Part shown: in pieces, positions 8,721 through 17,632 of the stretch
How positions within the stretch are numbered: position 1 is the first letter of the stretch
How the letters are laid out: each line of letters starts with the position of its first letter
Origin: Priestia megaterium
GTDB taxonomy: Bacteria; Bacillota; Bacilli; Bacillales; Bacillaceae_H
Assembly: GCF_023824195.1 (NCBI RefSeq)
Contig: NZ_CP085442.1
Location: 720,001-784,000, forward strand
Direction of reading: 5' to 3'
DNA: 64,000 nucleotides
Translations under genes and position numbers: made by a program
Notes under the pieces: model-generated
Told to the model about the DNA's origin: nothing
The model's database searches: none
Seen by the model: the letters and a program-made list of their open reading frames with translations, nothing else

Positions 8721-9566
8721 TTAAATTCTAGTTTCAGCAATGGCATCGCGTACTTTTTCAAGTGAGTGTTTAGAGGCGTCTTTATTCGCAATCATCACAT
8801 TAACGTACAAAGCATCAATGAGGCTTAGCTGTCCAATTCTCGAGGCAAGAGCTTCAGATCGATATTCTGTTTCTTCTGAACTCGTATAAAGAGAAACATC
8901 GACATTTTGGCTTAATGGAGATTTAGGAAAACCCGTAATACCGATCGTTTTGGCACCGTTCGCTTTTGCTGTATTTAAAATGTTCATCGTGTCTTTATTT
9001 GTTCCAGAATGAGAAATCACTACCGCTACATCTTGTTTCGTTAATTGAGAAGCGGACATAAGCTGGAAGTGGGAATCAATAAATGCAAACGTTTTAATTC
9101 CTGTTCGAACAAATTTATGAAAAGCGTCCATAGCCACCACTGAAGAGCCTCCCGTGCCATAAAACTGAACTTTATCCGCCTTCATAAGAAGTTTGACGGC
9201 TTTTTCAATAGCGTTGCTTTCTAGTATTTGTAATGTATTTTCAAGCGTTCGCACATTAGAACGAAAGATTTTTTCAGCAATCGTTTTTTCATTATCCGTT
9301 TCAGCAATTTCCTCGTGAATCTGCTGAATAGGCGTCATAATTTCAGCAGCCAGCGCTATTTTCATCGCTTGATAGCCCTTGAAGCCAATTCGTTTACAAA
9401 AGCGAAAGACTGTTGCATCAGCTACATTTAAATCATCTGCCACTTCGTTAATGGTACTGTGAATAATTTGTTCCGGCTGTTCTAAAATATAATTTGCTAT
9501 TTTTTTCTCTTTTTCACTGAATCTAGCATAGTGAGAACGAATTTTTCCTAAGCAATTTTGCGTCAT
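8721..9566 (-). CDS. RpiR/MurR-family transcriptional regulator (HTH + SIS), probable gluconate regulator
   Basis: 281 aa: an N-terminal HTH_6 domain (about 1-77, FSEKEKKIANYIL...NEVADDLNVADATVFRFCKRIGFKGYQ) and a C-terminal SIS sugar-phosphate-binding domain (about 125-255, QFYGTGGSSVVAMDAFHKF, VVISHSGTNKDTMN). Such proteins sense phosphosugars. It is divergent from the gluconate genes with a 150-bp shared promoter region, so I infer that it controls them in response to 6-phosphogluconate or a related compound, in place of the GntR-family GntR of B. subtilis. GGAAAGGAA precedes the ATG. Confidence 0.88.
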   Translation of the reverse strand: MTQNCLGKIRSHYARFSEKEKKIANYILEQPEQIIHSTINEVADDLNVADATVFRFCKRIGFKGYQAMKIALAAEIMTPIQQIHEEIAETDNEKTIAEKIFRSNVRTLENTLQILESNAIEKAVKLLMKADKVQFYGTGGSSVVAMDAFHKFVRTGIKTFAFIDSHFQLMSASQLTKQDVAVVISHSGTNKDTMNILNTAKANGAKTIGITGFPKSPLSQNVDVSLYTSSEETEYRSEALASRIGQLSLIDALYVNVMIANKDASKHSLEKVRDAIAETRI

Positions 9567-9639
9567 AACTGATGTTCCTTTCCACGAATTTAGTAGTAAA
9601 AAGAGTATAGCACAAAAATATGAGTGAAAAAAATTTTCT

Positions 9640-9676
9640 TGTAAACGATTGCAAAATGAAAAATAATTCGTATAAT
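9640..9676 (+). promoter_or_regulatory. gnd promoter with overlapping CcpA (cre) site
   Basis: TGTAAACGATTGCA (9640-9653) fits the cre consensus and overlaps a -35 TTGCAA (9649-9654); the -10 is TATAAT (9671-9676). A repressor bound here would block RNA polymerase, giving glucose repression of gluconate use. TGTAAACGATT recurs upstream of gntP (14151), so it may equally be the RpiR-family operator. Confidence 0.75.
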
Positions 9677-9716
9677 AGAGGTAATGTGAAATTTTTTTTC
9701 AAAGGGAGTTTGTAAA

Positions 9717-10616
9717 ATGAAAATTGGATTAATCGGTTTAGGAAAAATGGGATATAATTTATCATTAAATTTAATGGACAACCATCATGAAGTAGTAGCT
9801 TATGATGTAAATAAAGAAGCGGTAGAAAAACTTTCAAATGAAGGAGCAGCTGGTGCCTTTACTGTTGAAGAGTTAGTCAATGAACTGCCCCCTTCACCTA
9901 AAGTTGTATGGATTATGGTTCCGGCTGGAGAAGTAACGGAAAATGTTATTACAGAACTAAAAGAACTTCTGTCAGAAGGAGATATTATAATAGATGGAGG
10001 AAACTCTAATTATAAAGAATCCGTTCGACGTGCTCATGATCTTCAGGAAAAAGGTATTTACTTCTTTGATGTAGGGACAAGCGGCGGAATGGAAGGCGCA
10101 AGAAACGGAGCGTGTACAATGATCGGCGGAGATGCGGAAGTATTCCGTACAATTGAACCGATTTTTAATGATATTTGCGTAGAAAATGGATTTATGTACG
10201 CAGGTAAAAGCGGAAGCGGTCACTTTTTAAAAATGGTTCACAATGGTGTAGAATATGGAATGATGCAATCCATTGCTGAAGGATTTGAAGTTCTGGAAAA
10301 AAGTCAGTTTGATTTCGACTATGAAGCCGTAGCGCGCGTTTGGAATAACGGATCTGTTGTTCGTTCTTGGTTAATGGAACTAACGGAAAATGCGTTTTCA
10401 AAAGATCCTAAACTAGATAGTATTAAAGGAGTCATGCAGTCTTCTGGTGAAGGGAAATGGACCGTAGAGACTGCTCTTGATCTTCAAACGGCAACTCCTG
10501 TTATTGCTTTATCGCTAATGATGCGCTATCGTTCATTAGAGGAAGATACATTTACAGGAAAAGTTGTAGCAGCACTTCGAAATGAATTCGGCGGTCACGG
10601 TGTTGTAAATAAGTAA
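9717..10616 (+). CDS. gnd: 6-phosphogluconate dehydrogenase, decarboxylating, short form (YqeC-like)
   Basis: Oxidises 6-phosphogluconate to ribulose 5-phosphate and CO2. 299 aa, the short bacterial type (like B. subtilis YqeC), not the 468-aa GntZ type. N-terminal Rossmann motif GLIGLGKMGYNLSLNLM (residues 4-20), substrate loop DGGNSNYKES (about 93-102), the 6PGDH block FFDVGTSGGMEGARNGAC and a catalytic Lys in GHFLKMVHNGVEYGMMQ. First gene of the gluconate operon, 25 nt before gntK. The short class is often NAD-linked, but the cofactor is not proven here. Confidence 0.9.
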   Translation: MKIGLIGLGKMGYNLSLNLMDNHHEVVAYDVNKEAVEKLSNEGAAGAFTVEELVNELPPSPKVVWIMVPAGEVTENVITELKELLSEGDIIIDGGNSNYKESVRRAHDLQEKGIYFFDVGTSGGMEGARNGACTMIGGDAEVFRTIEPIFNDICVENGFMYAGKSGSGHFLKMVHNGVEYGMMQSIAEGFEVLEKSQFDFDYEAVARVWNNGSVVRSWLMELTENAFSKDPKLDSIKGVMQSSGEGKWTVETALDLQTATPVIALSLMMRYRSLEEDTFTGKVVAALRNEFGGHGVVNK

Positions 10617-10641
10617 AGTAGTAAAGTAGGGGGACAGCAGC

Positions 10642-12183
10642 ATGAGCAAAAAATATGCAATAGGTGTAGATATCGGAACAACGAGTACAAAGTCTGTATT
10701 GTTTTCAGTAGACGGTACAGTCATTGCGAATCATGGGATTGAGTATCCATTATACTCGCCGACGCCCGCGATGGCTGAGCAAGATCCTGAAGAAATTTTT
10801 CAAGCAGTTGTACGTACAATTCAAACGGTTGTAAAAACGAGCGATGTAAAACCTGAGGATATTTTATGCGTTTCATTCAGCTCAGCTATGCACAGTGTTA
10901 TTGCCGTTGATCAGCAGGGAAAACCGCTGACAAAATGTATCACGTGGGCGGATAATAGAAGTGCAGAATGGACGGAAAAAATTAAAAATGAATACAACGG
11001 TCATGAGATTTATTTACGTACGGGTACGCCTATTCATCCGATGTCGCCGCTTTCCAAGCTAACATGGCTTTCTAATGAACAGCCTGAATTAGTGAAGGGA
11101 ACACATAAATTTATTTCGATTAAAGAATATGTATTCTTTAAGTTGTTTAACGAATATGTTATCGACTATTCGATTGCATCAGCAACGGGTTTGTTTAATC
11201 TGAAAAATCTTGCGTGGGATGAAGAAGCACTTAAAGTAGCAGGTGTTACAACTGATCAGTTATCCACTCCTGTTTCAACAATGCATCAGTTAAAAGGGTT
11301 AAACCCAGAACTTGCAGTTGACATGCATTTACTTCCAGATACGCCCTTTATTGTAGGTGCAAGTGACGGTGTATTATCAAATTTAGGCGTAAATGCAATT
11401 GAACCAGGCGTTGTTGCTGTGACAATCGGGACAAGTGGAGCTATTCGAGCAGTGACTGACAAGCCAGTAGTCGATCCTAAAGGTCGTATTTTCTGTTATG
11501 CGTTAACAGAAGACCACTGGGTAATTGGCGGCCCTGTAAATAACGGAGGCATGATTTTCAGATGGGCTCGCGATCAGTTTGGAGCGTCCGAAATAGAAAC
11601 AGCTAAACGCCTTGGAAAAGATCCGTATGAAGTATTAACGGATATTGCGGCTTTAGTGAAACCAGGAGCAGACGGCTTATTGTTTCATCCATACCTTTCA
11701 GGAGAGCGTGCGCCGCTTTGGGATGCAAATGCTAAAGGCTCATTTTTTGGCCTAGGTTTGCATCATAAAAAAGAACATATGATTCGTGCCGTACTAGAAG
11801 GCGTTATTTTTAACTTATATACGGTGTTATTGGCACTTGAAGAGTTAATTGGAGAGCCTACAAAAATCCAGGCAACAGGCGGATTTGCACGTTCTGCACT
11901 TTGGCGTCAAATGATGGCAGATATTTTTAACCAAGAAGTGTCCGTGCCGGAAAGTTTTGAAAGTTCATGTCTAGGAGCAGTTATCCTTGGCTTATATAGC
12001 CTTGGCGAAGTTGACTCATTAAACGTTGTTTCTGATATGGTTGGAGCGACTAATCATCATTATCCAATCAAAGAAAACAGTGAAGTATATAAAGAGTTAA
12101 CGGCTATCTATATTCGTTTGGCTCGCTTATTTAAAGAAGAATACGAAAGCATTACGGCTTTTCAAAAAAAATACGTACATTAA
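10642..12183 (+). CDS. gntK: Gluconate kinase, FGGY family
   Basis: Phosphorylates gluconate to 6-phosphogluconate. 513 aa, normal for Bacillus GntK. FGGY-kinase signs: GVDIGTTSTKSVLF at the N-terminus (phosphate 1), SFSSAMHSVIAVD, and the C-terminal ATGGFARSALWRQMMADIF (adenosine motif). AGGGGGAC upstream of the ATG. It follows gnd by 25 nt and ends at a strong terminator, so gnd-gntK form one transcript apart from the later gntP. Confidence 0.93.
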   Translation: MSKKYAIGVDIGTTSTKSVLFSVDGTVIANHGIEYPLYSPTPAMAEQDPEEIFQAVVRTIQTVVKTSDVKPEDILCVSFSSAMHSVIAVDQQGKPLTKCITWADNRSAEWTEKIKNEYNGHEIYLRTGTPIHPMSPLSKLTWLSNEQPELVKGTHKFISIKEYVFFKLFNEYVIDYSIASATGLFNLKNLAWDEEALKVAGVTTDQLSTPVSTMHQLKGLNPELAVDMHLLPDTPFIVGASDGVLSNLGVNAIEPGVVAVTIGTSGAIRAVTDKPVVDPKGRIFCYALTEDHWVIGGPVNNGGMIFRWARDQFGASEIETAKRLGKDPYEVLTDIAALVKPGADGLLFHPYLSGERAPLWDANAKGSFFGLGLHHKKEHMIRAVLEGVIFNLYTVLLALEELIGEPTKIQATGGFARSALWRQMMADIFNQEVSVPESFESSCLGAVILGLYSLGEVDSLNVVSDMVGATNHHYPIKENSEVYKELTAIYIRLARLFKEEYESITAFQKKYVH

Positions 12184-12190
12184 GTTCAAA

Positions 12191-12226
12191 GATCATCGCT
12201 TGAAGCTTTCAGGCGATGATTTTTTG
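12191..12226 (+). terminator. Intrinsic terminator after gntK
   Basis: ATCATCGC..GAAGCTTTC..GCGATGAT followed by TTTTTT. Confidence 0.85.
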
Positions 12227-12228
12227 TG

Positions 12229-12245
12229 TGTTAGGTTATCTAACA
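12229..12245 (+). promoter_or_regulatory. TnrA/GlnR-type box upstream of the NCS1 permease
   Basis: TGTTAGGTTATCTAACA is a perfect palindrome and fits TGTNA-N7-TNACA exactly. Its centre (12237) lies about 47 nt before the start expected from the TATAAA at 12272, the position used by TnrA as an activator in B. subtilis. It suggests induction on nitrogen limitation. Confidence 0.75.
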
Positions 12246-12392
12246 ACCAAAAGAGTTGACACTACACAATATATAAAAGTTCCCTCAAATAATGTTACAA
12301 TTTGTCCAGTGTATCCCCGTTTCTCATTAAATATAATAAGGGATAACGTTAGTATTTATCACATACTAGAAGGAATCGTCACAAACGCCTTT

Positions 12393-12407
12393 ATATTTCA
12401 GAAAATT
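12393..12407 (+). promoter_or_regulatory. Possible CodY box in the permease leader
   Basis: ATATTTCAGAAAATT matches 13 of 15 positions of AATTTTCWGAAAATT. It lies in the untranslated leader, where CodY could act as a roadblock. Confidence 0.4.
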
Positions 12408-12461
12408 CAAACAAAATTTGTTTTTTGGAATGAACTTATTTTATGAAAAGGGGTTTTATGG

Positions 12462-13988
12462 ATGAAAACACAAATCGAGCAAGATGGAATTGTGACGCTC
12501 ACAGATGAGACGCACAATCAGCTGAGCGGCAGTGACCTTTGGAATGAGGATTTACGTCCGACTACGATGAAAGAGCATTCTTGGAAAGGAGTTAACTTTG
12601 CCACGCTTTGGATTGGGATGTGTCTGTGTATTCCAGCTTACACAATGGCGAGCGGAATGATGACGCTTGGAATGAACTGGTGGCAAGCAATTGGTACAAT
12701 CTTTTTAGGAAATGTTATTGTTCTTATTCCTATTTTGCTTAATTCTCACGCTGGAACCAAGTTTGGCATTCCTTATCCAGTATTTGCACGCCTGTGGTTT
12801 GGAGATAAAGGAGCACATATCCCAGCACTGGCTAGGGCCATTGTGGCTGCTGGGTGGTTTGGAATTAATACATGGATTGGAACGGAAGCAATTGATACAC
12901 TGCTAAGCGCTTCGTTTTCGTCTTGGAATGGTTTAGCTGGTCATACAGCCATTGTATTTGCTCTCTTTTGGCTTTTAAATGTAGGAGTGGCATATAAAGG
13001 ACCGCAAGCGATTAAAGTATTAGGAGCGATTGCTGCTCCGGTTATTGGTATTTCAGCTATTATTCTTTTTATATGGGCTTATACAAACTCGGGAGGGTGG
13101 GGCCCCATTTTATCTACGCCTTCTAAATTTACATCAACCGGAGAATTTCTAGCTGTATTTTTCCCTGCTTTAACCGGAGTCATTGCATTTTGGGCGACGC
13201 TCGCTTTGAACATTCCTGATTTTTGTCGATATGCTAGAAGTCAGAAATCTCAAATGGTTGCGCAAACCTTCTCTTTGCCATTGACGATGAGTATTTTTTC
13301 ATTTATTGGAATTGCTGTTACCTCAGCAACAATTGTTATATTTGGAGAAGCTATTTGGGATCCAGTGGCGTTAGTAGCTAAATTCCCTCCGTTTATCATT
13401 TTCTTAGGAACAATCGTTATCGTGCTTTCTTCTTTAACGATTAATGTGGGAGCAAATATTGTCGCGCCAGCCCGTGCAATTGAGAATCTGAATCCAAAGA
13501 AAATCACGTTTGCGATGGGGGCGCTAGTGACCGGTATTTTTGCTATTTTACTTCAGCCATGGTACATTATGTCTAATTTCGGGAACTATATCTTCGGCTG
13601 GCTTGGAACATACGGAGCGCTGCTTGGTCCTATAGACGGCATCGCCATTGCTGACTACTGGCTTGTAAGAAGGAGACAAATGGCATTAAAGGATTTATAT
13701 GAGGTAAACGGTCGCTACAGTTATTCAACAGGTTTTAATAAAAATGGTATTTATGCATTAGTAATTGGCGTGGCCATACCCGTTTTAGGCTTACTGATTC
13801 CCGGACTGCGCTTTTTATGGGATAATGCCTGGACATTTGGTCTATTCATTTCTATCATTGCTTATACGTATCTCATGAGAGGAGATAAAAGTGTATTAGC
13901 GCCGGGGGAATATGAAGAAATAACGTTAAAAACAAGCGAAAAACCGATTATCGACAGTCAAACGGCTGATCCAACCATCACCAAATAA
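12462..13988 (+). CDS. NCS1-family permease (cytosine/purine/allantoin type)
   Basis: 508-aa membrane transporter of the nucleobase:cation symporter-1 family, about 12 membrane segments. The hydrophilic N-terminus (NEDLRPTTMKEHSWKGVNFATLWIGMCLC) and GIPYPVFARLWFG and GAIAAPVIGISAII are typical of PucI-like allantoin/hydantoin/uracil carriers. The exact substrate cannot be read from sequence. It sits between gntK and gntP but has its own promoter, a TnrA-like box and flanking terminators, so it is most likely nitrogen-source uptake and not part of gluconate use. Start ATG with AAAAGGGG upstream. Confidence 0.87.
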   Translation: MKTQIEQDGIVTLTDETHNQLSGSDLWNEDLRPTTMKEHSWKGVNFATLWIGMCLCIPAYTMASGMMTLGMNWWQAIGTIFLGNVIVLIPILLNSHAGTKFGIPYPVFARLWFGDKGAHIPALARAIVAAGWFGINTWIGTEAIDTLLSASFSSWNGLAGHTAIVFALFWLLNVGVAYKGPQAIKVLGAIAAPVIGISAIILFIWAYTNSGGWGPILSTPSKFTSTGEFLAVFFPALTGVIAFWATLALNIPDFCRYARSQKSQMVAQTFSLPLTMSIFSFIGIAVTSATIVIFGEAIWDPVALVAKFPPFIIFLGTIVIVLSSLTINVGANIVAPARAIENLNPKKITFAMGALVTGIFAILLQPWYIMSNFGNYIFGWLGTYGALLGPIDGIAIADYWLVRRRQMALKDLYEVNGRYSYSTGFNKNGIYALVIGVAIPVLGLLIPGLRFLWDNAWTFGLFISIIAYTYLMRGDKSVLAPGEYEEITLKTSEKPIIDSQTADPTITK

Positions 13989-13996
13989 ATAAGGTG

Positions 13997-14027
13997 AATC
14001 CAATCATTAACATGATTGGATTTTTTT
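13997..14027 (+). terminator. Intrinsic terminator after the NCS1 permease
   Basis: AATCCAATCA/TGATTGGATT then TTTTTT. Confidence 0.85.
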
Positions 14028-14125
14028 ATGTGTTAAAACTGTATGGAAGAAAATTGATAAAATTTTTTTGAGTTTTTTTATTGATTTAAGAATTTTTTTT
14101 TCATATAATTTAAGTAATAAAAAAA

Positions 14126-14164
14126 TGAAATCGTTTTCTAAATTAATTAATGTAAACGATTTCG
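14126..14164 (+). promoter_or_regulatory. Paired cre-like / operator inverted repeat upstream of gntP
   Basis: GAAATCGTTT (14127-14136) and AAACGATTTC (14154-14163) form a perfect 10-bp inverted repeat with a 17-bp spacer. Each half overlaps a cre-like 14-mer (TGAAATCGTTTTCT and TGTAAACGATTTCG). It may bind CcpA twice or be the RpiR-family operator. Confidence 0.6.
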
Positions 14165-14221
14165 ATAATTGGAACTTATTTTTAAAAAATTCACAGGGTG
14201 TAGAGCTTTTTTGCTACATAG

Positions 14222-14236
14222 AGAAAGCGTTTACTT
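14222..14236 (+). promoter_or_regulatory. cre-like site just before the gntP start
   Basis: AGAAAGCGTTTACTT is a good cre on the opposite strand (AGTAAACGCTTTCT). It lies only 20 nt upstream of the gntP start, a roadblock position. Confidence 0.6.
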
Positions 14237-14257
14237 AAAGGGAAGGTGGAAAGCAAG

Positions 14258-15586
14258 ATGGATGCATACTTATTAGCTATTACAGTTGCCGCAATTGTTA
14301 TTGTTATTGTAGGTGTTTCAGTTTTTAAATGGCATGCGTTTATTAGTTTAACGGTTGCGAGTTTGTTTTTGGCAATTGCTTCTGGGTTATCAATGGATAA
14401 AATTGTTGCCGCTTACGAAACGGGAGTGGGCGGTGTTTTAGGCCACTTAGTAGGAATTTTAGCGCTGGGAACAATTTTAGGTAAGCTGATGGCCGATTCA
14501 GGTGCTGGCATGCAGGTAGCGGATTATTTCGTAAGAATATTCGGTGTGAAAAGACTGCCATGGGCGATGCTAGTAGCAGGTTTCATTATTGGTATTCCTG
14601 TTTTCTTTGAAGTAGGAATTTTAATTCTACTGCCTTTAGTTATTTCCATTCATAAAACAACAAAACAAAATATATTATTGATTGCTCTGCCGGTTATTGC
14701 AGGATTATCAATTGTTCACGGTCTCGTTCCTCCTCATCCAGGAGCGATGGCAGCTATTAGTATTTACGGAGCAAATACGGGGAAAGTGCTTTTATACGCA
14801 TTAATCATTTCAATTCCAGCTGCAGTTATCGCTGGACCAGTTTTTGCAAAATGGGTTCACAAACGAGTGATTCCAGAAGGAGAACCTGATCTAATTCGTA
14901 TTACGACAACATCAAAAGATCTTCCTGGTACAGGCGTTTCATTCTTTGTCATTTTACTGCCCGTTCTATTAATGGTCTTAGCAGCTATAGCACCTGTTAT
15001 TAGCGGATTGCCAAGCGGCGTAGTGAAGTTTGTAGAATTAATAGGAAGTCCATTAATTGCACTTTTAATTGCTTGTTTTGCAGCGTTTTACCTGCTTGGA
15101 AAACGTCAAGGTATGACAAAAGATGTGATTAAAAAACTAACGGAAGAATGTTTGCTTCCTGTAGGATCTATTGTCTTAATTATTGGTGCAGGCGGTGGCT
15201 TCAAACAAGTATTAATCGATAGCGGAGTAGGTACAACGATTGGTCAAATGTCTGAACATCTATCTCTATCACCACTTGTACTTGCATTTTTAATTGCTGG
15301 ATTAATCCGTATTGCTACAGGTTCAGCAACAGTTGCATTAACAACAGCGGCTGGTATTGTCTCACCAATCATTGAGCACATGTCCGGTGTTAACTTAGAA
15401 CTGCTTGTTATCGTTACGGGTGCGGGTTCACTAATGTTCTCTCACGTTAATGATGCTGGCTTCTGGATGGTGAAGGAGTACTTAGGGTTAACAGTAAAAG
15501 AAACGTTCAAAACATGGACCGTTCTGGAAACGCTTCTATCCTTTATTGCTTTTGCAGGAGCACTTATTCTAAATGCATTAATTTAA
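14258..15586 (+). CDS. gntP: Gluconate:H+ symporter
   Basis: 442-aa GntP-family (GntT) permease with about 12 membrane segments. Family signs: GGVLGHLVGILALGTILGKLMADSGAG, VHGLVPPHPGAMAAI, GAGGGFKQVLIDSGVG and the C-terminal TGAGSLMFSHVNDAGFWMVKEY. Brings gluconate in with protons for GntK. The ATG at 14258 has GGAAGGTGG 8 nt upstream; a GTG four codons earlier overlaps that site. Three cre-like sites lie upstream, so glucose repression is expected. In B. subtilis gntP follows gntK directly; here the NCS1 gene separates them. Confidence 0.92.
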   Translation: MDAYLLAITVAAIVIVIVGVSVFKWHAFISLTVASLFLAIASGLSMDKIVAAYETGVGGVLGHLVGILALGTILGKLMADSGAGMQVADYFVRIFGVKRLPWAMLVAGFIIGIPVFFEVGILILLPLVISIHKTTKQNILLIALPVIAGLSIVHGLVPPHPGAMAAISIYGANTGKVLLYALIISIPAAVIAGPVFAKWVHKRVIPEGEPDLIRITTTSKDLPGTGVSFFVILLPVLLMVLAAIAPVISGLPSGVVKFVELIGSPLIALLIACFAAFYLLGKRQGMTKDVIKKLTEECLLPVGSIVLIIGAGGGFKQVLIDSGVGTTIGQMSEHLSLSPLVLAFLIAGLIRIATGSATVALTTAAGIVSPIIEHMSGVNLELLVIVTGAGSLMFSHVNDAGFWMVKEYLGLTVKETFKTWTVLETLLSFIAFAGALILNALI

Positions 15587-15587
15587 A

Positions 15588-15630
15588 AATAAGACTCTTT
15601 TACTCTATGTAAAAGAGTCTTATTTTTTAT
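15588..15630 (+). terminator. Intrinsic terminator after gntP
   Basis: AATAAGACTCTTTTAC/GTAAAAGAGTCTTATT then T run. Confidence 0.9.
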
Positions 15631-15738
15631 GAAAGAAAAGAATTTACTAGAAAATAATCAAAATATTTTATTTATTCGTTAAATTATGGCAAAATAGAAA
15701 TAGAAGAATAATAGCTTCTAAGAAGGGAATGACAGAGA

Positions 15739-16350
15739 GTGAGTAATCAACTAGTATTTTTCACAAACTTTTCAGAAGGAAAATTAGATTCAGAAGTTTC
15801 TTGGTATTGTCCACCAGCTCAATTTCAAATTGATACAGAAACGAATCGATTAGTGATTAAAACAGACGCTAAAACAGATTTTTGGCAGCGTACTCATTAT
15901 GGCTTTGAAGCGGACAATGGACACTTTCTTTACCGTGAAGTAGAAGGCGACTTTGAAATCATGACAAAGGTGCATACATATCCAGTTAATCGCTACGATC
16001 AAGCAGGTCTCATGATTCGTGTATCAAAAGATACGTGGATCAAAACGTCAGTTGAATACAATCCCGATGGTCCTAACCAATTAGGAGCAGTCGTAACCAA
16101 CCAGGGCTTCTCAGATTGGTCCAGCCAAAATTTTACTCAAAACAAATCAGCGCTTTACTTTAAAATCCAGCGCAAAAACGATGATTACACCGTGTGTTAT
16201 TCAAGTGATGGAGATTCTTGGACTCAGCTCCGACTCACTCACTTATTGCACTCAACCAAAGAACCTGTTCAAGTTGGCATTTATGCTTGTAGTCCTCAAG
16301 GAGAAGGATATGAAGCCCAATTTGATTTTATAAAAGTAGAAAAAATGTAA
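15739..16350 (+). CDS. DUF1349 (concanavalin-like) protein
   Basis: 203 aa, a single DUF1349 beta-sandwich related to laminin-G/concanavalin lectin folds. Typical stretches: DFWQRTHYGFEADNGHFLY, GDFEIMTKVHTYPVNRYDQAGLMIRVS.DTWIKTSVEY and VGIYACSPQGEGYEAQFD. No signal peptide, so cytosolic. Similar proteins are annotated as regulatory or sugar-binding, but no reaction is established. GTG start with AGAAGGGAA upstream. Single gene between two terminators. Confidence 0.83.
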   Translation: MSNQLVFFTNFSEGKLDSEVSWYCPPAQFQIDTETNRLVIKTDAKTDFWQRTHYGFEADNGHFLYREVEGDFEIMTKVHTYPVNRYDQAGLMIRVSKDTWIKTSVEYNPDGPNQLGAVVTNQGFSDWSSQNFTQNKSALYFKIQRKNDDYTVCYSSDGDSWTQLRLTHLLHSTKEPVQVGIYACSPQGEGYEAQFDFIKVEKM

Positions 16351-16352
16351 AT

Positions 16353-16391
16353 AAAAAACACGATTTAGCCACAGCTAAATCGTGTTTTTTT
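16353..16391. terminator. Bidirectional terminator
   Basis: AAAAAACACGATTTAGC/GCTAAATCGTGTTTTTT, serving the convergent DUF1349 and YitT-like genes. Confidence 0.9.
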
Positions 16392-17010
16392 ATTTAGAAA
16401 GTACATTATCTAAAGGCTGTGTCGCAGAAGCGTATGTCGGTTGATTGTGTAAAGCAATCTTTTGCTTGAAATAGCTGATGACAAACCCTGTAATCGCAAT
16501 GGACATAACCGAGAAAATTCCTTTTGAAAGTCCAATTGAATACATGCTCGACAGCACGACAAGGAAATCAAATGAAAAATTCACTTTTCCAGGGTCCCAA
16601 CCGAATTTTCGCTGCGCGAATAATGCGAGAATATTAGCACCGCCGAGAGAAGCTCCGTTCATAAATAAAATGGATAAGCCAAGGCCGGCAATTAGTCCGC
16701 CCGTAACAGCACCCATCAGGCTGGGAAGTGTAAAAGAAGGAAGCAAGTGATCGAGTGAAGTGAGAAGTGATAGCAAAGACACTGACCCTATAGTTGTGGC
16801 GGTAAATTTCCATCCCATTTGAAAGAAGGAAAAGAGATAAAAAGGAATATTAATTAGAAAAAAGATCACCGCAAACGATAAGGGAAGGGCATATGACAAG
16901 CTAAGAGACAGACCAGCTGTTCCCCCCGTCACTACGTGAGAGTGCCGCAAGATAAGAACACCAATACTTGCAATCGTACATCCAAGAATAATCCATAAAA
17001 CTTTTCGCAT
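16390..17010 (-). CDS. YitT-family membrane protein lacking the DUF2179 domain
   Basis: 206 aa, about five or six membrane segments. The YitT/YpjC/YqfU pattern is visible: HSHVVTGGTAGLSLSLSYALPLSFAVIFFLINIPFYLF, then GASLGGANILALFAQRKFGWDPGKV.FSFDFLVVLSS. Usual YitT proteins have about 280 residues with a cytosolic C-terminal DUF2179 domain. This one stops after the membrane part (FKQKIALHNQPTYASATQ), as in the short subgroup. Function unknown. Divergent from the Lrp-type regulator at 17183, which may regulate it; that is inference. Confidence 0.82.
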   Translation of the reverse strand: MRKVLWIILGCTIASIGVLILRHSHVVTGGTAGLSLSLSYALPLSFAVIFFLINIPFYLFSFFQMGWKFTATTIGSVSLLSLLTSLDHLLPSFTLPSLMGAVTGGLIAGLGLSILFMNGASLGGANILALFAQRKFGWDPGKVNFSFDFLVVLSSMYSIGLSKGIFSVMSIAITGFVISYFKQKIALHNQPTYASATQPLDNVLSK

Positions 17011-17182
17011 AAATAAACCCCTTTGTTTGTTTTTTCGGAATTTTCATTTTCAATCATCTACTTTAATGATAGGATATTAAATAAAGAAAACACATGTATA
17101 AATGAAGGAAATAATACTTGTTCTGTTATCAACTTGAATAAAGATTTTATTTATTATATTCATTTTGAAAGGAAAGGTTTGT

Positions 17183-17632
17183 ATGGATCAAATCGATGCA
17201 CAATTATTGTCTATTTTGCAAAGGGACGGGCGTATGACGATTAGTGATTTATCAAAAAAGCTGGCTCTTAGCCGTCCAAGCGTATCAGAAAGGCTGCAGC
17301 GTCTTCAGGAACGAGGAGTGATCCAGCGTTTCAGCGCTACGGTGTCTCCGAAAGCTTTAGGAAGAGATACACAGCTGTTTATTCAAGTAAGCGAATTAAA
17401 AAGAAAACCAGAGGAATTTGAAGACTTTATTGAGCAAAATGAAGATGTACTTGAATGTCATCGCGTAACGGGGCCGGTTTCTTATTTTATCAAAGCAGCC
17501 GTGTCTGGAATGGATGGACTTAGAATGCTAGTGGATGAACTGATTCCTTATGGAAATGTGAATACCTCAATTATTTTAAAGTCGCCTGTAGAAAACAGGA
17601 TGATTACTCCTGTGCAAAAACCGACCCCATAA
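17183..17632 (+). CDS. Lrp/AsnC-family transcriptional regulator
   Basis: 149 aa. N-terminal winged HTH: MDQIDAQLLSILQRDGRMTISDLSKKLALSRPSVSERLQRLQERGVI, with the link GVIQRFSATVSPKALG, then the RAM ligand-binding domain (about 65-140, ENEDVLECHRVTGPVSYFIKAAV-like). Such proteins respond to amino acids and often control transporters. Start ATG at 17183 with GAAAGG upstream. Divergent from the YitT-like gene; the 170-bp gap probably holds both promoters. The effector cannot be told. Confidence 0.9.
   Translation: MDQIDAQLLSILQRDGRMTISDLSKKLALSRPSVSERLQRLQERGVIQRFSATVSPKALGRDTQLFIQVSELKRKPEEFEDFIEQNEDVLECHRVTGPVSYFIKAAVSGMDGLRMLVDELIPYGNVNTSIILKSPVENRMITPVQKPTP

Noticed and set aside
12216..12446. 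76-codon plus-strand frame upstream of the NCS1 permease
   Set aside because: It lies over the TnrA-like box, promoter and leader, and lacks a ribosome site.
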